A DNA stretch of 64,000 nt from Bradyrhizobium sp. CCBAU 53340 (GCF_015291645.1 NZ_CP030055.1:3410001-3474000); one strand, 5' to 3'; positions 18,201 to 28,100 are shown, counted from the first letter of the stretch. The notes: generated from the sequence alone by a model not told the origin. Numbers and translations are program-made.

Positions 18201-18446
18201 TCAGAACGGACGGCAGCGGCCAGCGTACCAGCGGAAACCATAGGGGCAAACGCGCGGACGCACCACGACGACAGGCGGGGCAACCACGACCGGGGCGGGG
18301 GCCACGACGACCGGACCACGCATCGGACGGCAGCCGCCATAGGGGCCGCGATACCAGCCGGGGCCGCAACCACCGGCGGCGCTGGCCGCCTCGCTGAAGC
18401 CGACAACCGCGCTGGCGAGCATCACGGCGGCAAGCAGATACTTCAT
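18201..18446 (-). CDS. Small secreted Cys/Pro/Val-rich protein (GCG...CRP type)
   Basis: 81 aa from ATG 18446. The signal peptide is MKYLLAAVMLASAVVGFSEAASA. The mature protein starts GGCGPGWYRGPYGGCRP, continues with PVVVAPAPVVVAPPVVVVRP and ends CPYGFRWYAGRCRPF, giving four Cys in two similar pairs. This resembles the short Bradyrhizobium family with a GCG...CRP prefix before repeats. Probably periplasmic or surface; function unknown. Confidence 0.72.
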   Translation of the reverse strand: MKYLLAAVMLASAVVGFSEAASAAGGCGPGWYRGPYGGCRPMRGPVVVAPAPVVVAPPVVVVRPRVCPYGFRWYAGRCRPF

Positions 18447-18729
18447 TTGATGATTCCTTCTGGTCCTCGGGGCGAATCTTGGGGCTGCGCTTGCGGCGCA
18501 CAATGAATCAAAAGACACGATTTGACACATTAAATCTGGGCATGTGCCAACACGTCGCGATCCAAATCTGCCAATCGTGACCTGAATGCGCCATGAATAT
18601 TTCCCGACGTGCAGCCTTGCGCGACATGGATGGCGCTGCAGCCCTGTCTAGATGAATCGGAAACGGGACGCCCGATTCTTGTTTGGCGCATTGTCGCTGC
18701 GCGAACCGGTCTCCATTTCGTTCGACGCT
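18447..18729. other. Intergenic region without a recognisable gene
   Basis: 283 bases upstream of the small secreted protein gene and downstream of the alpha/beta hydrolase gene. It must hold the promoter of the former. AT-richer stretches occur near 18500-18540 (AAAAGACACGATTTGACACATT). No RNA gene or repeat was identified. Confidence 0.5.
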
Positions 18730-19740
18730 TCAGCGGCCGAGAAAGCCCAGCACCAGCTCCTTGTACGTCTCCGGCGCCTCCAGGAAGACGAGGTGCCCGG
18801 TGTCCGGGATCACCTCGGCCCGTGCATTCGGCATCTTCGCGGCAAACGCTTTTGCGAGTTCCGCGTTCTGTCCCATCTTTGCGCGCAATGCTTCCGGCGC
18901 ATTCGGTCGGCCCGGTGCGTTGTGGTCGTCGGCGCCCATGATGAACAGCGTCGGCTCGGTGATGTCAGCAATCTCATGCGCGACCGGCTCGCGATAGATC
19001 ATCTGGCCGGAGGAGACGAAGGCGCGCAGCCAGCGCGGATAATCGGGGCTGCCCTTGATGTTGAAGCGTGCGTCGATGAACGGCGTGATCGCGTCCGGCG
19101 GCAGCTTGATCGCGTAATTGGTCTGGAGCTGCTTGCGATAGCCGTCGGCCGTGAGCCTGTCCTCGGCCTCGATGATCTTCTCGGTCGGCGTCGGCGGCAC
19201 ATAGAGGCGGTAGTCTTCAAGGCCGATCGGCGCGGTCAGTACGAGATGGGCGACACGATCTGGATAGGCACGTGCGATGCGCACGCCCAGCATGCCGCCG
19301 AGCGAATGCGCGACGATGTCGGCCTTGTTGACCCCCAAGTGATCGAGCAGCGCGATGGTGTTGCGCGCCAGCGTGTCGAAATGCAGTTCGCCCACAGGCT
19401 TGGAGGATTTGCCGAAGCCGATCTGGTCCGGCACCACGACGCGGTACCCGGCCTCGTTCAGCATCTTGATGACAGGCGCCCAATAGCTCGACGGAAAATT
19501 ACGTCCGTGCAGCAGCACCACGGTGCGGCCATTCGGCTGTGCCGGTGCCACGTCCATATAGGCCATGCTGAGTTGCTCGCCGTCATTGACGACAGGCAAC
19601 AGATGCACGGGATAGGGATAGGCAAAGCCTTCGAGCGCGATGCCGTAGGGCTCGCGCTGGGGCGCGTCGGTGGCGCGGGCGGCAGCGAGTGGTAGAGCGA
19701 GCAGGGCGGCTGCGAGGGCGGCTGAGAACAAGCGGGTCAT
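18730..19740 (-). CDS. Exported alpha/beta hydrolase
   Basis: 336 aa from ATG 19740, preceded by GGAGA. The longer frame upstream is a translation of the palindromic repeat at 19751-19830 and is rejected. A signal peptide ends near AAARA. The hydrolase domain has VVLLHGRNFPSSYW, DQIGFGKSS, the nucleophile elbow VAHSLGGMLG and a late His in IPDTGHLVFLEAPE; FIMGADDHNAPG holds the acid. Periplasmic esterase or epoxide/haloalkane-type hydrolase; substrate unknown. Confidence 0.85.
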   Translation of the reverse strand: MTRLFSAALAAALLALPLAAARATDAPQREPYGIALEGFAYPYPVHLLPVVNDGEQLSMAYMDVAPAQPNGRTVVLLHGRNFPSSYWAPVIKMLNEAGYRVVVPDQIGFGKSSKPVGELHFDTLARNTIALLDHLGVNKADIVAHSLGGMLGVRIARAYPDRVAHLVLTAPIGLEDYRLYVPPTPTEKIIEAEDRLTADGYRKQLQTNYAIKLPPDAITPFIDARFNIKGSPDYPRWLRAFVSSGQMIYREPVAHEIADITEPTLFIMGADDHNAPGRPNAPEALRAKMGQNAELAKAFAAKMPNARAEVIPDTGHLVFLEAPETYKELVLGFLGR

Positions 19741-19750
19741 AAAGGTCTCC

Positions 19751-19830
19751 GTCATGCCCGGGCTTGACCCGGGCATCCACGTGCCAGCCGCAATAAAGGC
19801 GTGGATGGCCGGGTCAAGCCCGGCCATGAC
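19751..19830. repeat. Inverted repeat, GTCATGCCCGGGCTTGACCC family
   Basis: 30-nt arms 19751-19780 and 19801-19830 pair with two mismatches. Translation through it yields the spurious MPGSSPGMT-type N-terminus seen in extended frames. It lies just upstream of the hydrolase gene. Confidence 0.85.
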
Positions 19831-19879
19831 GAGAGCGAGAGTTCACACGCGATTGTGTGCCGTCACGCGCAGAGCGTGA

Positions 19880-20578
19880 TCAGTCCTTGCCGTTCCCGAA
19901 CAGCGCTGCGAACTGCTTCTCGCCGGTGCGCGTGAAATTCACCACGCGGCTGCCGGGGGTAGCATCGCGCGCGGCCCATTTCAGCTCGGCGAAGCGCTGC
20001 ATCATGGCGGCGCCCAAAGTCCCGGCGAGATGGTGGCGCCGCTCGCTCCAGTCGAGGCAGGCCTTGCAGACCGGGCGGCGGGGATGGCTGAGCATGTCGG
20101 GCGAGATCTGCAAATGCTTGGCGAGGAAACGCTCGCCTTCCGGCGTCAGCTCGATGTCCTGCTTCTTCTGCTTCACCAGATTTCGCGCACGCAAGCTATC
20201 CAGCATCTGCACGCCGAGATCGCCGGCGAGGTGGTCGTAGCAGATCCGCGCGCGGCGCAGCGCCGGATCCTTCGGTCCGGTGCGCACGCGCATATGGCCA
20301 GTGCGCGCGGCGAGTGCCGCAAGGCCTTCCAGCATACCGGCGACGTCATCGTCGGTGAGGCGGTAATAGCGGTGGCGGCCCTGCTTCTCCGGCTCGATCA
20401 GGCCGCCAGCCTCGAGCTTGGCAAGGTGCGAGCTCGTGGTCTGCGGCGTGATGCCGGCCTCCTGCGCCAGCTCGCTTGCGGTGAGCGCGCGGCCGTTCAT
20501 CAACGCCGTGAGCATGTTGGCGCGAGCGGGGTCACCGATCAGCGAGGCGACCATGGCGATGTCGGGACCTGATTTCAT
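19880..20578 (-). CDS. ArsR-family winged-helix regulator with C-terminal extension
   Basis: 232 aa, about twice the usual ArsR length. The N-terminal wHTH contains VASLIGDPARANMLTALM, LTASELAQEAGITPQTTSSHLAKLEAGGLIE and the wing KQGRHRYYRL. The C-terminal half (RICYDHLAGDLGVQMLDSL, CKACLDWSERRHHLAG) is a conserved extension seen in a subgroup of these regulators. No ArsR-type metal Cys pair is evident in the recognition helix. Divergent from the NIPSNAP operon, the likely target. Its start codon touches a palindrome and may lie at the transcription start. Confidence 0.85.
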   Translation of the reverse strand: MKSGPDIAMVASLIGDPARANMLTALMNGRALTASELAQEAGITPQTTSSHLAKLEAGGLIEPEKQGRHRYYRLTDDDVAGMLEGLAALAARTGHMRVRTGPKDPALRRARICYDHLAGDLGVQMLDSLRARNLVKQKKQDIELTPEGERFLAKHLQISPDMLSHPRRPVCKACLDWSERRHHLAGTLGAAMMQRFAELKWAARDATPGSRVVNFTRTGEKQFAALFGNGKD

Positions 20579-20600
20579 GCTTCGATGCTAGCCGAAGCAT
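20577..20600 (-). promoter_or_regulatory. Candidate autoregulatory operator overlapping the ArsR promoter and start
   Basis: ATGCTTCG (20577-20584) and CGAAGCAT (20593-20600) are exact complements 8 nt apart. On the minus strand TAGCAT (20585-20590) resembles a -10 box and TTGCCC (20608-20613) a -35 box with 17-nt spacing. The ATG (20578-20576) then falls at about +1, so the message may be leaderless. Confidence 0.5.
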
Positions 20601-20640
20601 TGTGGTCGGGCAAGGGCGTAGCGTGGTGCCGCAAACACGC

Positions 20641-20668
20641 CATTGCGAGCGAAGCGAAGCAATCCAGA
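20641..20668. repeat. Solitary arm of the CGTCATTGCGAGCG palindrome family
   Basis: CATTGCGAGCGAAGCGAAGC and the following AATCCAGA match one arm of the inverted repeats at 11240-11319 and 56185-56264. The opposite arm is missing here, so this is a decayed or half element between the ArsR gene and its divergent operon. Confidence 0.7.
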
Positions 20669-20727
20669 TGCTTCAGCGGCGACGGCGTCGTTTGTGCTTT
20701 TCGTAGTGACAGATCAAGGAGCCCAAC

Positions 20728-21036
20728 ATGTCCGTCACCGTCTTCATCCGCTACCAGCTCGATCCGTTCAAGCGCGCGCAATTCGAGGACTATTCGAAGC
20801 GCTGGCTCACCATCATCCCGAAATGCGGCGGCGATCTGATCGGCTATTTCATGCCGCATGAGGGCACCAACAACATCGCGTTTGCGCTGATCACCTTCGA
20901 GAGCCTTGCCGCCTACGAGGCCTATCGCGCGCGGCTGCGGCAGGATGCGGACGGGATGGCCAACTTCCATTTCGCCGAGGACAACAAGTTCATCCTCGCG
21001 GAAGAGCGCACATTTCTGCGCAAGGTGGTAATGTAG
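20728..21036 (+). CDS. NIPSNAP-family protein
   Basis: 102 aa, preceded by AAGGAGCCC. The dimeric alpha+beta-barrel pattern [62 protein letters not shown] is that of NIPSNAP proteins. First gene of a probable three-gene operon with the monooxygenase and ICL/PEP-mutase-like genes (gaps 24 and 51 nt). Biochemical role unknown. Confidence 0.85.
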   Translation: MSVTVFIRYQLDPFKRAQFEDYSKRWLTIIPKCGGDLIGYFMPHEGTNNIAFALITFESLAAYEAYRARLRQDADGMANFHFAEDNKFILAEERTFLRKVVM

Positions 21037-21060
21037 GCCATCAACGACGAGGAGACGCCC

Positions 21061-21411
21061 ATGATCGCCGTGATCTTCGAGGTCTGGCCCAAGCCGGACC
21101 ATCGCCAGGCCTATTTCGACCTCGCGGCCGATCTGAAGCCGATCCTGCAGACCATCGACGGCTTCATCTCGGTCGAGCGGTTCGAAAGCCTGACCGAGAA
21201 GGGCAAGATCCTGTCGCTGTCATTCTGGCGCGATGAGGCCGCCGTCCAGACCTGGCGAAACACGATGGAACATCGGCGCACCCAGGCCAAGGGCAGGGCG
21301 CAGATTTTTGCCGACTATCATCTGCGCATCGCCGGCGTCATCAGGGACTACGGGATGAACGATCGCGAGCAGGCGCCGAAGGACAGTCGCGCGGTGCACG
21401 ACACGCACTAG
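21061..21411 (+). CDS. Antibiotic biosynthesis monooxygenase-like (ABM) protein
   Basis: 116 aa with GAGGAGA upstream. The ferredoxin-like barrel is visible: IAVIFEVWPKPDHRQAYFDLA, LKPILQTIDGFISVERFES, GKILSLSFWRDEAAVQTWRN and HRRTQAKGRAQIFADYHLRI. Members oxidise quinone-like compounds or bind heme without cofactors. Being paired with another dimeric-barrel protein (NIPSNAP) suggests a shared small-molecule pathway. Substrate unknown. Confidence 0.83.
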   Translation: MIAVIFEVWPKPDHRQAYFDLAADLKPILQTIDGFISVERFESLTEKGKILSLSFWRDEAAVQTWRNTMEHRRTQAKGRAQIFADYHLRIAGVIRDYGMNDREQAPKDSRAVHDTH

Positions 21412-21462
21412 CGCGCGCGAGGATGCGTGCCTATGTCTGCGCGGCCAACAAGGGAGAGAAAC

Positions 21463-22272
21463 ATGCACGTGACGACTGCGGACAAGCGCGCAACGTTCAG
21501 GAAGATGCACGAGAGCGGCTGCTTTATCCTGCCCAATCCGGTCGATGTCGGAGGCGCCAAGGCGTTGCAGCATCTTGGTTTCAAGGCGATTGCGTCGTCG
21601 AGCGCGGGCTTTGCCTGGACCATCGGCAAGGCCGACAATCGCGTCAATGTCGAGGACGTCTGTCAGCATCTGGCAGCATTGAGCTCCTCGGTCGACATCC
21701 CCGTGAATGCGGATTTCGAGGGCGGTTTCGCGGTTGAGCCGGACAAGGTCGCGGAGAATGTCGAGCGCGGCGTGCGCACCGGCGTTGCGGGCCTCTCGAT
21801 CGAGGATTCCACCGGCGACAAGGACAAGCCGCTCTACGATCGCGGGCTCGCGGTCGAGCGCATCAAGGCCTCGCGCAAGGCGATCGGCGACAGCGGCACA
21901 CTGCTGGTCGGCCGCTGCGAGGCTTACTTGTGGGGCGTGACCGATCTCAAGCTCGTCATCGACCGGCTCACCTCTTATGCGGACGCCGGCGCCGACTGTC
22001 TCTATGCACCGGGCCTGAAGACACGCGAGGACATCGCTGCGGTGGTGAAGGCCGTCGCACCCAAACCGTTCAATCTGTTGATCGGCGGCTCCGGCCTGTC
22101 GTTGAAGGAGGCCGAGGATCTCGGCGTGCGCCGGATCAGCGTCGGCGGCTCACTCGCTCGCGCCGCCTGGGGCGGCTTCATGCGCGCGGCGAAGGAGATG
22201 GCGGAGAAGGGCACGTTCAGCGAGCTTGCCAGCGGCTATCCCGGCGGCGAGCTCAACAAGATGTTCGGCTAG
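21463..22272 (+). CDS. Isocitrate lyase/PEP mutase superfamily protein
   Basis: 269 aa from ATG 21463 with AGGGAGAG upstream. TIM-barrel enzyme acting on C-C or P-C bonds next to a 2-oxoacid using Mg2+. Visible: FILPNPVDVGGAKALQHLG, SSAGFAWTIGK, the metal-binding VNADFEGGF, GLSIEDSTGD and VGRCEAYLWG, which replaces the KKCGH catalytic loop of true isocitrate lyase. It belongs to the short PF13714-type group, which includes oxaloacetate decarboxylase and lyases of unknown substrate. Last gene of the operon. Confidence 0.83.
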   Translation: MHVTTADKRATFRKMHESGCFILPNPVDVGGAKALQHLGFKAIASSSAGFAWTIGKADNRVNVEDVCQHLAALSSSVDIPVNADFEGGFAVEPDKVAENVERGVRTGVAGLSIEDSTGDKDKPLYDRGLAVERIKASRKAIGDSGTLLVGRCEAYLWGVTDLKLVIDRLTSYADAGADCLYAPGLKTREDIAAVVKAVAPKPFNLLIGGSGLSLKEAEDLGVRRISVGGSLARAAWGGFMRAAKEMAEKGTFSELASGYPGGELNKMFG

Positions 22273-22337
22273 AAAGGCCACCGAGACAAACGAAGAGCGG
22301 TGGGATGTGTGTCCCGCCGCTCTCTCATCCTCTCGGT

Positions 22338-22437
22338 GTCATGCCCCGCGCAGGCGGGGCATCCAGTACGCTGCGGCTTTTCGATTCAATCGCTGCCGTC
22401 TCGGAGTACTGGATCGCCCGCCTGCGCGGGCGATGAC
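22338..22437. repeat. Inverted repeat, GTCATGCCCCGCGCAGGCGG family
   Basis: GTCATGCCCCGCGCAGGCGG and the following GGCATCCAGTAC (22338-22369) pair imperfectly with GTACTGGATCGCCCGCCTGC to 22437. It occupies the gap between convergent genes. Confidence 0.8.
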
Positions 22438-22462
22438 AGTAATGGGTTACGCACAATAGTCG

Positions 22463-22855
22463 TTACTTCGCGCCGTCGGACGGCGTCTGCGTATCCGGGG
22501 CCGGCTTGCTCGGCGCAGCGCCCGTGGTCACGCCGGGCGCGGTGTTGTTGCGCGGCGTCACGTCACGCATGCCGGGAGGCGCGGCTGGATTGGCAGGCTG
22601 AGTCTGCTGGGCGGTCTGCGTGGCAGGCGTGTTGCTCGCCTGGTTGCCCGTGCTGGTGTTGTTCAAGCCATAGAAGACGGCCCCCAGCACCAAGGCGACG
22701 GCCACGGCGAACAGCGCGACCTTGCCGCTGGAAGCGGGGCCTTCGCCAAGCTCGGGATCGGCCTGAAGGTCGGCATCCCTCCGCGCCGCGCGAAGGTACT
22801 CATCGTCGGCGAGGTTCGGGCGGTACGGATCGTTGGGAAAACGGTCGTCAGCCAT
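22463..22855 (-). CDS. Membrane-anchored hypothetical protein with Pro/Thr/Gln-rich tail
   Basis: 130 aa from ATG 22855, with GAGGAGA upstream; the longer frame is not supported. An acidic N-terminal part (MADDRFPNDPYRPNLADDEYL) is followed by one membrane helix (KVALFAVAVALVLGAVFYGL) and a low-complexity tail rich in Asn, Thr, Gln, Pro and Ala. Probable topology is cytoplasmic N-terminus and periplasmic tail. Recurrent type in Bradyrhizobium; function unknown. Confidence 0.7.
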   Translation of the reverse strand: MADDRFPNDPYRPNLADDEYLRAARRDADLQADPELGEGPASSGKVALFAVAVALVLGAVFYGLNNTSTGNQASNTPATQTAQQTQPANPAAPPGMRDVTPRNNTAPGVTTGAAPSKPAPDTQTPSDGAK

Positions 22856-23017
22856 CGATTGGGTCTCCTCGTTGATTGCCACCTGACAACCCGTGGCTGC
22901 GGGATTCTGTTCCGCGCGCGTTATGCTTTCGTCGCATGTTGCCCTCAGGCGCGGAATCGGGAACCTGTTCATGCTGGAACCCGGCGCGGTTCCACCGAGG
23001 GGAAAGGGAACAAGGCG

Positions 23018-23662
23018 ATGTGGAGCCTGCCGCCGAGCGATAGCGTGCTGCATTTCCTCTCCCTGGTCGCGGTGGCGGCGCAGGGCATGACCGCCGCACT
23101 CGCGGCCGGCCGCCGCAGCATGGATTGGCTGGGGGTCTGCTTCCTCGGTTGCATCACCGCGCTCGGCGGCGGCACGCTACGCGATCTCTTCCTCGGGCAT
23201 TATCCGCTGGCCTGGGTGCAGAACCCGATCTACCTCGCGCTCGCCGGCGGCGCGGCGTTCCTCACGATCTTGATGGCGCGGCTCGTGCACCGGCTGAAAC
23301 TCGCCTTCATCGTGCTCGATGCCATCGGCCTCGTCGTCTTCACCATGGCCGGCTGCGACATCGCCTGGCAGATGGATGCATCGCTGCCGATCGTCATCGT
23401 CTCCGGCATGGTGACGGGCTGCGCCGGCGGCGTGCTCCGCGACGTGCTCTGCAACGACGTGCCGCTCTTGTTTCGCTCCGAGCTCTACGCCAGCGTCTCG
23501 GTGGTGACAGGATTGTTCTATGCCACCGCCTTCGGTCTCAATCTCAACGCCGAGCTCTGGACCATCCTGACCTTCGTCCTCGGCATCAGCTTCCGCCTGC
23601 TCGCGGTGCGCTACAAATGGGAGATGCCGAAATTCGTGTTCACGGGGGACGAGGAGAAGTAG
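23018..23662 (+). CDS. Trimeric intracellular cation (TRIC) channel family protein
   Basis: 214 aa from ATG 23018 after GGGAAAGGGA; the frame continues upstream without support. Seven hydrophobic segments and two internal glycine motifs, GGGTLRDLFLG and GGVLRDVLCND, define the duplicated fold of TRIC channels (YicG/UPF0126). It likely conducts K+ or other cations across the inner membrane. Its stop codon abuts the stop of the convergent cytochrome c gene with no base between. Confidence 0.87.
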   Translation: MWSLPPSDSVLHFLSLVAVAAQGMTAALAAGRRSMDWLGVCFLGCITALGGGTLRDLFLGHYPLAWVQNPIYLALAGGAAFLTILMARLVHRLKLAFIVLDAIGLVVFTMAGCDIAWQMDASLPIVIVSGMVTGCAGGVLRDVLCNDVPLLFRSELYASVSVVTGLFYATAFGLNLNAELWTILTFVLGISFRLLAVRYKWEMPKFVFTGDEEK

Positions 23663-24874
23663 CTACGGCTCCTGCCCACGCGCCTTCGCCACCTGCGCCG
23701 GCGTCACCAGCACCCCGGCATTGCCCCAGGAATTGCGGATGTAGTTGGTCACCGCCGCGATCTGCTCGTCGGACAACTGCCTGGCATAGCCTGGCATCTC
23801 CCCGGTGTTCGGCGCGCGCGGTGTCGTCACGGTGTGGGCGCCGTCGAGGATGATGCGCAAGGTCGAGGCGGGGTTGATCGATTGCAGCAGCGCATTGCCC
23901 GGCAGCGGCGGATAGATCCGCGGCGCGCCGGATCCGTCGGCCTCGTGGCAGGCGATGCAGAGCTTGGCGTAGACGGCCTGTCCGGCTTTCATCTCGGCCT
24001 CGTCGGGCGGCGTGACGATGGTCTCGCGGCGCGCCGGCGGCAGGCTCTTCAGATACACGGCCATCGCGCGCACGTCGGCATCGCTCATCTTCGATGTCGA
24101 GGCGATGATCATCTCGGCCATCGGCCCGCCGGCATGGCTCCTGGCATTGCGCCCGCTCTGCAGATATTCGGTGATGTCATCCGCGCTCCACGATTGCAGA
24201 CCGCTCCGGGCGGCACCATCGAGGCGGGGGGCGTACCAGCCGCCGAGCTCGCTGCCCGACAGCGCCTGTGCGGTCTTGTCCGCACCAAAATAGTTCTTCG
24301 GGGTGTGGCAGGCACCGCAATGGCCGAGCCCGGTGACCAGATAGCCACCTCTGTTCCACACCGCGCTCTTGCTCTGGTCCGGTTCGAACAGGCCGGGCTT
24401 GAAGAACAGGAAATTCCAGGCCCGCATCAGGCCGCGATAATTCAGCGGCCAGCGCAGCTCGGGCGGCTTGTTGCGGCCAGTGACGGGCGCGAGCGTGCCG
24501 AGATAGGCGCGGATCGCCAGCGTGTCGTCCTTGGTCATCCGGGTGAAGTAGGGGTAGGGGAAGGCCGGGTAATACTGCGAGCCGTCCGGCGCGGTGCCGT
24601 AACGCACCGCTCGGGTGAAATCGGCATCGCTCCAGGCGCCGATCCCGGTGTCGCGGTCCGGCGTCAGGTTCGGCGCATAGATCGCGCCGAACGGCGTGTC
24701 GATGCGTTTTCCCCCGGCGAAGGGCTTGGCGGGATCGGCGGTGTGGCAGCCCGCGCAGTCGCCGGCCTCGACCAGAGTCTTGCCATAGGCGATCAGCTCG
24801 GGCGACGGCTCGGCGGCGACGGACGCGCTCGCAACCGCACCGCACAAGAGCGCAACAGCCAGAATCGTCCGCAT
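23663..24874 (-). CDS. Triheme c-type cytochrome (alcohol/aldehyde dehydrogenase cytochrome subunit type)
   Basis: 403 aa from the ATG at 24874, which gives a clean signal peptide (MRTILAVALLCGAVASASVAA). Three CxxCH heme sites: C40-AG-C43-H44, C186-GA-C189-H190 and C306-IA-C309-H310. Each lies in its own cytochrome domain, with LTPDRDTGIGAWSDADF and YLKSLPP patterns of the cytochrome subunit of membrane-bound dehydrogenases. It passes electrons from a periplasmic dehydrogenase to ubiquinone or an oxidase. No dehydrogenase subunit is adjacent in the window, so the partner is unknown. Confidence 0.87.
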   Translation of the reverse strand: MRTILAVALLCGAVASASVAAEPSPELIAYGKTLVEAGDCAGCHTADPAKPFAGGKRIDTPFGAIYAPNLTPDRDTGIGAWSDADFTRAVRYGTAPDGSQYYPAFPYPYFTRMTKDDTLAIRAYLGTLAPVTGRNKPPELRWPLNYRGLMRAWNFLFFKPGLFEPDQSKSAVWNRGGYLVTGLGHCGACHTPKNYFGADKTAQALSGSELGGWYAPRLDGAARSGLQSWSADDITEYLQSGRNARSHAGGPMAEMIIASTSKMSDADVRAMAVYLKSLPPARRETIVTPPDEAEMKAGQAVYAKLCIACHEADGSGAPRIYPPLPGNALLQSINPASTLRIILDGAHTVTTPRAPNTGEMPGYARQLSDEQIAAVTNYIRNSWGNAGVLVTPAQVAKARGQEP

Positions 24875-25156
24875 CGAAAGCCTTCTCCTGAGACCATCAA
24901 TCGAGCGCCGGATCATAGCGGCGCCATGTCGTTTCGCGATATCGGGGGTATGGTGACACAAATTGAAAATCGCCAATGCCTTTCCGGCCACGAAATTGCG
25001 TTTTTTTCCGGCCGCCGCGGAACGTCCAGATTTGTGATGCGAAAGGTGAAATATCCGACATAGAGTGGCGCAAGTGGTCGGCGCGCCCTAGCTAAAAACA
25101 ACGGGCAGGCAACGGCTTAAGTGGCCAAACGCTCAAGAGGGCGGAAGAGGACAAGA
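24875..25156. other. Divergent intergenic region between cytochrome c and oxidoreductase genes
   Basis: About 280 bases that should carry both promoters. It contains A/T-rich patches (AATTGAAAATCGCC near 24962 and GAAATATCCGACATAGAG near 25048) but no clear -35/-10 pair, gene or repeat that I can support. Confidence 0.45.
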
Positions 25157-28100
25157 ATGGGCATCAACCAGGGTCCGATCAGTCTCGATCAAAAATACAC
25201 CCAGGAGACCGGGCACGTCTTCACCACGGGCATCCAGGCGCTGGTCCGCCTGCCGATGGCCCAGATCCGCCGCGACCGCGCCAATGGGCTGAACACCGCG
25301 GGCTTCATCTCCGGCTATCGCGGCTCGCCGCTCGGCGGCTACGACCAGCAGCTCTTCGCCGCGCGAAAACATCTCGAGCAGTACAACATCAAATTCCAGC
25401 CCGGCGTGAATGAGGATCTGGCCGCCACCGCGATCTGGGGCTCGCAGCAGCTCAACCTCTCGCCCGGCGCCAAGTATGACGGCGTGGTCGGCATCTGGTA
25501 CGGCAAGGGCCCCGGTGTCGACCGCTGCGGCGACGTCTTCCGCCACGGCAATGCCGCCGGCTCCGCCAAGAACGGCGGCGTGCTGTGCCTCGCCGGCGAC
25601 GACCACGGGGCCAAATCCTCCACGGTTCCGCATCAGTCCGACCATGCCTTCATGTCGGCCTTGATGCCGTATCTCTATCCCTCGAGCATCCACGAGATGA
25701 TCGAGATGGGCCTGCTCGGCATCGCGATGTCGCGTTACTCCGGCTGCTGGGTCGGCATGAAGGTGATCACCGAGACGGTGGAGACCACCGCCGAGATCGA
25801 CCTCACCGACGAGATGAAGCCCTTCATCATCCCGCCTGATTTCGAGATGCCGCCCGGCGGGCTCAACCTGCGCTGGCCGGACGACCGTTTCGAGCAGGAC
25901 CGCCGCTTGCAGGACTATAAGGGCTTTGCTGCGATCGCCTTTGCCCGCGCCAACAAGGTCAACCGCGTCACCATGGATTCGCCGAACGCCCGTTTCGGCA
26001 TCATGGCCTCGGGCAAGAGCTACGAGGACGTCCGCCAGGCGCTGCGCGAACTCGGCATTACCGAGGAGGTCGCCGCTAAGATCGGCCTTCGTCTCTACAA
26101 GATCGGCATGCCCTGGCCGCTGGAGCCGGAAGGCGTGCATCAATTCGCCGTCGGCCTTGAAGAAATCTTCATCGTCGAGGAGCGCCGCGAGATCGTCGAG
26201 AACCAGGTCAAGCAGGTGCTGTTCAACTGGCGCGACGACGTCCGTCCGCGCATCGTCGGCAAGATGGACGAGCACGACAAGCGCTTCCTGACCTTCGCCG
26301 CCGAGCTCAGCGTCGCCTCGCTGGCGACCTCGCTCACCGAGCGACTGCTTCGACTTAATCTCAACCCCGAGATCGCGGAGATGCTTCGCGCCAAGGCCGA
26401 CTGGTTCAACGGCCGGCAGGCGTCCCAGATGATCCCCACGGCGCCTGTCTCCCGAACCCCTTACTTCTGCTCCGGCTGCCCCCACAACACCTCGACCAAG
26501 GTCCCCGAAGGCAGCCGCGCGCTCGCCGGCATCGGCTGTCACTTCATGGCGCTGTGGATGGACCGCTCCACCGAGACCTTCACCCATATGGGCGGCGAGG
26601 GCGTGCCGTGGGTTGGCATCGCGCCCTTCACCAACGAGAACCACATCTTCGCGAACCTCGGCGACGGCACCTATTTCCACTCTGGCATTCTCGCCATCCG
26701 CCAGGCGATCGCCTCCAAGGCCAACATCACCTACAAGATCCTCTACAACGACGCCGTCGCCATGACCGGCGGCCAGCGTCATGACGGCGATCTCTCGCCG
26801 CAGAAGATCATGGCCCAGCTCCATGCCGAGGGCATCAGCGAGATCTACCTTGTCTCGGAAAACCCCGACGCCTATCCGGCCGACACCATCCCGCCCGGTG
26901 TGAAGAAATATCACCGCGACGACTTGCAGAACGTCATGAAGATGTGTCGCGAGTATAAGGGCACGTCGGCCATCGTCTTCGTGCAGACCTGCGCCGCCGA
27001 GAAGCGCCGCCGCCGCAAGCGCGGCCTGATGGAGGACCCGGCGCGCCGCGTCATGATCAATCCGGCCGTCTGCGAAGGCTGCGGCGACTGCTCGGTGCAG
27101 TCGAACTGCATCTCGGTCGAGCCGCTGGAGACCGAATTCGGCCGCAAGCGCGCCATCAACCAGTCCTCCTGTAACAAGGACTATTCCTGCCTCAAGGGTT
27201 TTTGCCCGTCCTTCGTCACCGTCGATGGCGGCGCGCCGCGCCACCGTGCGCCGGCCGAGCTCGCCGATATCGGTGAACTCCCCGAGCCGGCCTCGCGGCC
27301 GACGCTGGATAAGCCCTACAATATCGCGGTCGGCGGCGTCGGCGGCACCGGCGTGCTCACCATCGGCGCGCTGCTCGGCATGGCCGCGCATATCGAGGGC
27401 AAGGCCTCGATGATCCTCGACATGTCCGGCCTCGCGCAGAAGGGCGGCGCGGTGCTGAGCCATGTGCGCCTCTCGGATCATCCGGCCGAGGTGACCTGCT
27501 CGCGCATCGTGACCGGCACGGCCGATCTCGTGCTTGCGGCCGACGAGGTCGTCGCCGTTGCCAAGGACACGATCTCGCTCTGCGACTCTAGTCGCACCCG
27601 CGGCATCATCAACAGCCACGTCATTCCCACCGCCGACTTCATCCTCAATCGCGACTTCAACTTCCAGACCCGCAAGCTCAACGGGCTCCTGGAAACCGCG
27701 CTGCACAAGGACTCCGTCTTCTTCGACTTCACCAAGCCGGCCGAGCAGCTGCTCGGCGACAGCATCGCCACCAACATGATGATGATGGGCTATGCCTATC
27801 AGAAGGGACTTTTCCCGCTATCCGCTGAATCGATCGAGCAGGCGATCGAGGTCAACGGCGTCTCGATCAAGATGAACAAGGAAGCCTTCCGCCTCGGCCG
27901 CCTCGCGGTCGCCGATCCTGCGCGCCTTGCCGAGATGCTGAAGGGGACGGACGAGGTCGTTGCGCCCAAGACGCTGGATGCGATGACGCTCGATGAAGTC
28001 ATCGAGCATCGTACCAAGCATCTCACCGCCTACCAGAACGGCCGCCTGGCAAAACGCTATCGCAAGCTGGTCGACCAGGTCCGCGATGCCGCGATGAAGG

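Noticed and set aside
19741..19827. N-terminal extension of the alpha/beta hydrolase (MAGLDPAIHAF... MPGSSPGMT)
   Set aside because: It is a translation of the palindromic repeat at 19751-19830, and a signal peptide with a good ribosome-binding site begins at 19740.
25133..27706. 857-aa antisense frame opposite the oxidoreductase gene
   Set aside because: No motif, composition typical of a GC-rich shadow, and the plus strand carries clear TPP and Fe-S motifs.
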